Shown here: piece after piece, positions 29,392 to 33,616 of the stretch
Layout of the letters: each line of letters begins with the position of its first letter
How positions within the stretch are numbered: position 1 is the stretch's first letter
Source of the DNA: Bacteroidales bacterium
Lineage (GTDB): Bacteria > Bacteroidota > Bacteroidia > Bacteroidales > UBA932
Assembly: GCA_021443665.1 (NCBI GenBank)
Contig: JABUTN010000005.1
Location: forward strand, 3,096 to 36,711
Length of the DNA stretch: 33,616 nucleotides
Direction: 5' to 3'
Notes under the pieces: generated by a model
Told to the model about the DNA's origin: nothing
Database searches by the model: none
The model's input: the letters and a program-made list of their open reading frames with translations, nothing else
Position numbers and translations under genes: made by a program

Positions 29392-31363
29392 TGTCTACCT
29401 TTATTTCCTGGCTTATCACTTCCTGCGAGTGGTCCGCAGAGTAAGTTATTGTGACTGTCACGGTATGAGTGCCGGCCGTATTGAACACTATATTGTAGGG
29501 GTCCGCACTGACACCATCGCACGCCCACTCCACCTTCTCGATATCCTCTTCCACATTATACACCATCAGTCTGAAAGAGTCGCCCGGGACGCAGGCAGAA
29601 GGCAGACCGTGGATTGCGGGATAGGGAGAGGTCTGCGAAGTGGTGGTAAAGTTCACTCTCACCGTGTCCGAACAGGTCCTGCGCCCGATCTGATACACTC
29701 TCGCCTCATATACGGTGTTCATTTCGAGGCCGTCTATTACACAGGAAGGGTCTCCCACATTCCGCACCTTCCACTCGGATTCTGCCGGAGTCCGCCACTC
29801 CACCTCCCATCTCAGATTGCGTGAGGACAGGTTCTGCCACTCCACAAGGGCGGCATTCTGGTAAGGTGTCACCCTCACATCCGCCGGTTTCATCAGGAAC
29901 TCCCCATCATCCTTTTCCACTTTAAGACGGACCTTGTCGCCCTCGAGGTTTATGTTTTCAAGGGCAAGGCCCACGGGATCCGAACTCCAGGCTATGAAGG
30001 GGGGAACCGACTGGGTGGAAAAGGAATGGATATGCGCCCTGCCGGGGAAGAACACCTGGTCCACATCTTCGGCATAGGGGAAAGCCTCCACAAGGTCAGC
30101 GCACTCGTGCTTGGCAGAGGCGTTTATGAGGCCCATATTCCACCTGACCACCGCCTGTATGCCGTCAGCAATGTTCTTTGACTTGTCAATCAGATACACC
30201 AGCATCCCCCTACCCCCTATATGTCTGTCCCAGGCCTCGTCGATTCTGGTCTCCACAAGGAAATATTCGTCCTGGTTGGTGGTGGGGAAACGCAGGGCCT
30301 TGCCGTTCAGGTTCACGGCCTCAAGTTCCACCTCGTCCCCAGCCGCCGGAGTGCAGGCATCCAGGATGCCGAGCAACTCCCTGTCAATCGCACAGAAATA
30401 CGGGGGAGTGTTGCTCCTGTCATTGTAATTGCCGTAATCCATAAGGGACAAAGTCCCCCATAGGGCCTTTGCTGTCCCGTTCTTGGAGTAATCCACATCA
30501 TACAGGTCCAGCAGCCCGAGCGAATGGGCATACTCGTGGCAGAAAGTCCCTATGCCGGAATACTCCAAAGGCTGCACATCCTCCTCCCCCATAAGTTCGG
30601 ACACAATGCCATAGAGTCCGAGCCGCACATTGGGAAACCATCTCCACGAATCCGAATACTGACCGAACACGGGCCAGAGCAGGTCGGGATTAGCGGCCTC
30701 AGCCTCATTGCAGCCGGCTACGCAGAACATCACGAAGTCTATGTAATCGTCTCCGTTAAGGTCGTAATCCTTGAACCTCACGCTCTTCATCGCGGCGGTC
30801 ATCGCATCCAGAATCATCGACTCCCTCTTCACGTCATATTCTATGCCTCCCTTCCCGTCAGCGACATTGGCCCCGTAGAAAGCCAACGGTTGGCCGAGTT
30901 TCACAGGAGAGGCTACATCGAAAACAAACTCGCTCCCGGGGATGTTGTCCTCGAAATACTGCCCGGCCTTTGCGCAGAAAGTCTCAAGATATCCCTTAAT
31001 GTCCGCAATGGAGAAACTCACATCGGAGAATTCCACGGGAATCATTACCGCCTTGTGCTTCCCTTTCGCGGGGGCCTTGGCCAGCGCTGCCGCCGCCGAT
31101 TTCGTCAGGTTCTGCTCGCGGAGCAACAGCATACGCTCGGCAGTCACACCAAAGACGGGGCGGTAGAAACCATCAGCCCCCCTTTCCACGACCACTCCCA
31201 TCGCGTCCGTCAGCCATCTGCCGTACTCGTCCCCGTGGATATACACCGTCATCTTCGCACCGTCGGGCTGCACCACGCTTATGGGACGCGGAGACGCCCC
31301 CACCGCAAAAACCGTAGCGGAAAGGCAGATTAACGCAAAAAATATGACGATTATCCGGCGCAT
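29384..31363 (-). CDS. M6-family secreted metalloprotease
   Basis: 659 residues. A signal peptide (about 1-20) is followed by a pro-region (about 25-100) and the M6 (immune inhibitor A-like) catalytic domain. The zinc motif is HEYAHSLGLLDLYD (His276, Glu277, His280), with the typical SLMDYGNYN downstream. VMIPVEFSD and YDLNGDDYIDFVMFC are further M6 family features. The C-terminal part has a fibronectin III-like domain (about 495-585) and a PKD/Ig-like domain (about 590-659). No clear C-terminal sorting signal was seen. M6 proteases are extracellular endopeptidases that can degrade host or competitor proteins; the target here is unknown. A small lipoprotein gene overlaps its end. Confidence 0.92.
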   Translation of the reverse strand: MRRIIVIFFALICLSATVFAVGASPRPISVVQPDGAKMTVYIHGDEYGRWLTDAMGVVVERGADGFYRPVFGVTAERMLLLREQNLTKSAAAALAKAPAKGKHKAVMIPVEFSDVSFSIADIKGYLETFCAKAGQYFEDNIPGSEFVFDVASPVKLGQPLAFYGANVADGKGGIEYDVKRESMILDAMTAAMKSVRFKDYDLNGDDYIDFVMFCVAGCNEAEAANPDLLWPVFGQYSDSWRWFPNVRLGLYGIVSELMGEEDVQPLEYSGIGTFCHEYAHSLGLLDLYDVDYSKNGTAKALWGTLSLMDYGNYNDRSNTPPYFCAIDRELLGILDACTPAAGDEVELEAVNLNGKALRFPTTNQDEYFLVETRIDEAWDRHIGGRGMLVYLIDKSKNIADGIQAVVRWNMGLINASAKHECADLVEAFPYAEDVDQVFFPGRAHIHSFSTQSVPPFIAWSSDPVGLALENINLEGDKVRLKVEKDDGEFLMKPADVRVTPYQNAALVEWQNLSSRNLRWEVEWRTPAESEWKVRNVGDPSCVIDGLEMNTVYEARVYQIGRRTCSDTVRVNFTTTSQTSPYPAIHGLPSACVPGDSFRLMVYNVEEDIEKVEWACDGVSADPYNIVFNTAGTHTVTVTITYSADHSQEVISQEIKVDNE

Positions 31364-31367
31364 TTGT

Positions 31368-31375
31368 TACTTTTG
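31368..31375 (+). promoter_or_regulatory. -7 box (TACTTTTG) of the PCMD-Omp85 pair
   Basis: Exact TAnnTTTG match in the 54-bp gap between the divergent M6 and PCMD genes, 42 nt before the chosen ATG. No proper -33 TTTG was found. It supports the later start at 31418. Confidence 0.55.
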
Positions 31376-31417
31376 TGGCTGTACAAAAACCTTAAAACCT
31401 TGCAAGATACACATTTT

Positions 31418-32377
31418 ATGAGAAAGTATATCCCAAGTTCCTTATTTTCAACACTTCTTGTGGGTCTTTCCCTATCTGCCGGCGCCCAATGCGAGTCGGC
31501 GAAACTGATTGAGGAGGCGGGCAAATTCGAAGACTGGCGGGTTTGCGAAATCAAAGAGTCCAACATCATCGGAGGCAACACCTATTATATATACAAACTC
31601 AGCGATGGTGACACCCTCCGCGGCAACCTCCCCTATATCCACGCCGAAGACGAGCCTTTCGCGACTTCAAACATCCTGGCGAATGTCAGCGGAATCACCA
31701 AAGCCTCGGGCAGTGTTTTTCCCGACGTCCACGGTGACGGCAGATGCGCCCGCATCGAGGTCATACTCGAAAAGGTCAAGGCCCTCGGCGTCATCAACAT
31801 CAGCGCAGTGTCTCAGGGGACCATCTTCGTAGGTTCGATGACCGAGCCCATCACCAGTGCCTCCGCCTCCTATAGCCAGGCCTGCTACGGCATCCCCTTC
31901 ACAGACCGCCCCAAGGGTCTCCAGTTCGACTACAAGGCCGATGTGGGCAAGCGCAAGACGACCAACTGCAAGAAATACGAAGACTCCCCGGACTACGGGG
32001 AAGTGGTGGTGTTCCTCCAGAAGAGATGGGAGGACGAGAAAGGACGGATTCACGCCAAACGTGTGGGCACGGCCTATATGACCCTTGACGAGTCAACTGA
32101 CTGGAGGGAAGGGGTGCAACTGCCCATTTCCTACGGGAGGCTGGACAGCGGACACAAGTATCTGAATGTCCGCTCGGAACTCCGCCCCGACGGTGAACTC
32201 GCCCTGTACGACATAAACTCCGCGAACAAGTCCACAATGATCATAGAAGAAGGCTGGGCAGACCGCAACGAACAGCCCACCCATCTGATAATGTGGTTCG
32301 CCGCATCGAATTCCAGGCCATTCCTCGGCGGAGTGGGCAACAAGATATGGATAGACAACGTGAAATTCGTCTATTGA
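31418..32377 (+). CDS. PCMD-domain secreted protein
   Basis: 319 residues from MRKYIPSSLF. The in-frame ATG at 31364 would put the -7 promoter box inside the gene and bury the signal peptide. The signal peptide is 1-23 (LSLSAGA-Q). The rest matches the PCMD (PF13201, 'putative carbohydrate metabolism domain') layout: GITKASGSVFPDVHGDGRCARIEV, GTIFVGSM, YGIPFTDRPKGLQFDYKADVG, and the C-terminal LGGVGNKIWIDNVKFVY. The fold is predicted to be a carbohydrate-binding-like beta-sandwich; no catalytic residues are known. The next gene, an outer-membrane barrel, starts 31 nt before its stop, so the two products are probably linked. No lipobox was seen. Confidence 0.85.
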   Translation: MRKYIPSSLFSTLLVGLSLSAGAQCESAKLIEEAGKFEDWRVCEIKESNIIGGNTYYIYKLSDGDTLRGNLPYIHAEDEPFATSNILANVSGITKASGSVFPDVHGDGRCARIEVILEKVKALGVINISAVSQGTIFVGSMTEPITSASASYSQACYGIPFTDRPKGLQFDYKADVGKRKTTNCKKYEDSPDYGEVVVFLQKRWEDEKGRIHAKRVGTAYMTLDESTDWREGVQLPISYGRLDSGHKYLNVRSELRPDGELALYDINSANKSTMIIEEGWADRNEQPTHLIMWFAASNSRPFLGGVGNKIWIDNVKFVY

Positions 32378-33441
32378 TTCTGCTCGCCGTCCTGTGGGCA
32401 CTGCCGGTCGGAGCCTGCGGACAGACGACGAAGGGGGAAAGCAATCTTCCTCCCAACATCGTACGCCTCTCCCCATACGTAAGCGTGGGCTATTCACCCG
32501 AGCGGAGCGGAATGCTCTACGGAGGTCTTAACCTCAGGTATCTTAGCGACCTGAAATCCAAGGAAATATCCTCTTTCGACTTCGCCGCCGACATTTCCCT
32601 GAACCTATCAGTCGGGGCGTCCGCCAGCGGCATCCATTATTCTCCCAAAGGCAGGTTTGTGATAGATTGGGGCGCCGGCTACGACTACAGTCCCATCCAG
32701 TTTTGGGGAGTGGAGAACATAGGACAGGCCAAGGATGCTCCCTCTACCAGCCTCACCTCACACAAACTGAAGGTTAAGGGGGATTTTCTCTATCGTGACA
32801 TCCGTTCCGGCATATACATAGGCCCCATTGCCGGCCTTGACTTCTACCGCAACGCCAAGGTAGCCGACAGCAGTTTCGTCATCGGACTTGCCCCCGAGGA
32901 ACTCGACCTTTTCACAGGACTGCACTTCATCTGGGACAAAAGGGACAATATGGTCTATCCCACCAGGGGGGTCTGCATGGACCTCCTGCAGCGTTTTTTC
33001 TTTCCTTTGAGGGGAGGCACCGAGACCTTCTACAACACCACTGCACTCCTTGACGTCTACATCCCGGCCTGGAAGGGCGCTGTCTTTATGCTTGACTTCT
33101 ACGGAGACTTCGTATATGGGAACGCCCCCTGGATGATGTGGCCCCTGCTCGGACAGGACTCGCATCTGAGGGGCTACTACAACGGGCGCTACCGCGAAAA
33201 GAACCTTTTCTCCGCCCAACTCGAGTTCCGGCAGAAGATTAAGGAAATCCACGCTATAGTGGTCTGGGGAGGCGCCGGCTGGATGTTCCACGACGTCAAG
33301 AGCTTCAATGTCAACACTGTGCTCCCCACAGTGGGCCTGGGCTACCGCCTTAATGTCGGCGGCTTCGTCCTGCACATCGACTTCGGTGTCGGCCGTGAAT
33401 GGCAGAACAGCCTCACCGCCGGCTTCTCCGCCTCCTTCTAA
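32347..33441 (+). CDS. POTRA-less Omp85/BamA-TamA family outer-membrane barrel
   Basis: 364 residues from MDRQREIRLL (ATG 32347-32349); an ATG at 32293 would lengthen the overlap with the PCMD gene. The N-terminal signal peptide spans about 1-24 (LLILLAVLWALPVGAC). The rest is the surface-antigen barrel (PF01103) without POTRA domains: IWDKRDNMVYPTRG (about 195-208), HLRGYYNGRYREKNL with the conserved RGY (275-277), and a final strand ending in Phe (TAGFSASF). Cys24 makes a weak lipobox-like pattern, which may be accidental. Full-length Omp85 proteins insert or export proteins; short forms are known in Bacteroidota but little studied. It overlaps the PCMD gene by 31 nt and ends at the structured region near the window edge. 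Confidence 0.85.
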   Translation: MDRQREIRLLILLAVLWALPVGACGQTTKGESNLPPNIVRLSPYVSVGYSPERSGMLYGGLNLRYLSDLKSKEISSFDFAADISLNLSVGASASGIHYSPKGRFVIDWGAGYDYSPIQFWGVENIGQAKDAPSTSLTSHKLKVKGDFLYRDIRSGIYIGPIAGLDFYRNAKVADSSFVIGLAPEELDLFTGLHFIWDKRDNMVYPTRGVCMDLLQRFFFPLRGGTETFYNTTALLDVYIPAWKGAVFMLDFYGDFVYGNAPWMMWPLLGQDSHLRGYYNGRYREKNLFSAQLEFRQKIKEIHAIVVWGGAGWMFHDVKSFNVNTVLPTVGLGYRLNVGGFVLHIDFGVGREWQNSLTAGFSASF

Positions 33442-33483
33442 TCGGCTCTGAATCCCCGTCCCACGCGACCATATGCTTCATCA

Positions 33484-33541
33484 CCCTCGTGAACAGTGCG
33501 CTGGCGTGAGTTGCCGAAAACGCCTACGCCCTGCACGAGGG
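33484..33541. repeat. Long imperfect hairpin after the Omp85 gene
   Basis: Pairs in order: CCCTCGTG (33484-33491) with CACGAGGG (33534-33541), CAG with CTG, GCG with CGC, GGCGT (33503-33507) with ACGCC (33520-33524). Two small mismatches and a 2-nt bulge interrupt the stem and the loop has 12 bases. There is no T-run, so it is not a plain terminator. Confidence 0.65.
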
Positions 33542-33559
33542 CTCTGAAGGCAGCAACTG

Positions 33560-33611
33560 CGTCATCCTGAAGCGAAGCCGAAGGATTTTTCGCCGGCGTC
33601 TCAGAATGACG
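33560..33611. repeat. GTCATCCTGA-type palindromic repeat element
   Basis: CGTCATCCTGA (33560-33570) is the reverse complement, with one mismatch, of TCAGAATGACG (33601-33611). Inside lies AGCGAAGCCGAAGGATT. From general recall, sequences of the kind GTCATCCTGAGCGAAGCGAAGGAT occur as dispersed intergenic repeats in several bacterial genomes. Copy number here cannot be seen from one window. Confidence 0.6.
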
Positions 33612-33616
33612 GGATA

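Larger units (their letters stand above)
33442..33616. other. Intergenic right edge, no gene seen
   Basis: 175 bp after the Omp85 stop without a convincing reading frame. It holds the long hairpin, the palindromic repeat and two copies of GGCTCTGAA (33444-33452 and 33540-33548) that bracket the hairpin. The next gene is outside the window. Confidence 0.7.

Overview
This window looks like chromosomal core DNA from a moderately GC-rich member of the Bacteroidota, most likely Bacteroidales. The supporting features are a MoxR/Bat 'aerotolerance' operon, an Hc1-like 60-residue histone-like gene, a YtxH/holin-like small-membrane-protein cluster, a PCMD-domain protein, a DPP III-type M49 lipoprotein peptidase, and promoters of the Bacteroidetes type (TTTG, about 19-22 nt, TAnnTTTG). 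Starts generally lack a Shine-Dalgarno sequence. I cannot name the genus from this sequence. There are no rRNA or tRNA genes, CRISPR arrays or insertion sequences, and gene density is very high. The only stretch without a gene longer than about 120 bp is the last 175 bp.

Layout. Positions 16-1634 (minus) hold an exported TSCPD-domain protein, an aldose-1-epimerase-like protein and ribosomal protein L31 type B. Positions 1705-12445 (minus) form one tightly packed nine-gene run: moxR, a DUF58 protein, a BatD-like membrane protein, batA, a fused batB-batC, batD, batE, glmM and a signal-less DUF1343/NamZ-like protein. Positions 12480-16830 (minus) carry tmk, a 977-residue DoxX-plus-DUF4015 fusion and truA. 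A 45-bp divergent promoter region then separates tmk from folP-purB-S41 peptidase (16876-20412, plus). The S41 gene runs tail to tail, with a 20-bp overlap, into the CPBP protease-manA-hsp15-like operon (minus, 20393-22689), whose genes overlap one another. Next come ftsB (plus), rplY-pth (minus) and a C11 clostripain-like lipoprotein (minus). These are followed by a plus-strand YtxH-holin-small protein-DPP III run ending at a perfect 19-bp hairpin that serves as a two-way terminator. The last part holds the Hc1-like gene (minus), an M6 metalloprotease with an overlapping small lipoprotein gene (minus), and a PCMD protein overlapping a POTRA-less Omp85-type barrel (plus).

How the genes work together. 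Much of the window concerns the cell envelope: VWA/TPR Bat proteins with a MoxR chaperone ATPase, peptidoglycan precursor synthesis (GlmM), a muramidase-like protein, a divisome protein (FtsB/DivIC), and an unusual concentration of exported or membrane peptidases (S41, CPBP, C11, M49, M6). The rest is housekeeping: purine, folate and thymidylate synthesis, translation factors and tRNA modification. I do not see a clearly new multi-gene defence or mobile system. The most unusual items are single-gene architectures: the DoxX/DUF4015 fusion with a buried lipobox, the BatB-BatC fusion, the exported TSCPD domain, the His/Cys-rich tail on ManA and the altered motif in the NamZ-like protein. The structured repeat-like DNA at the right edge and the PCMD/short-Omp85 pair also deserve a look.
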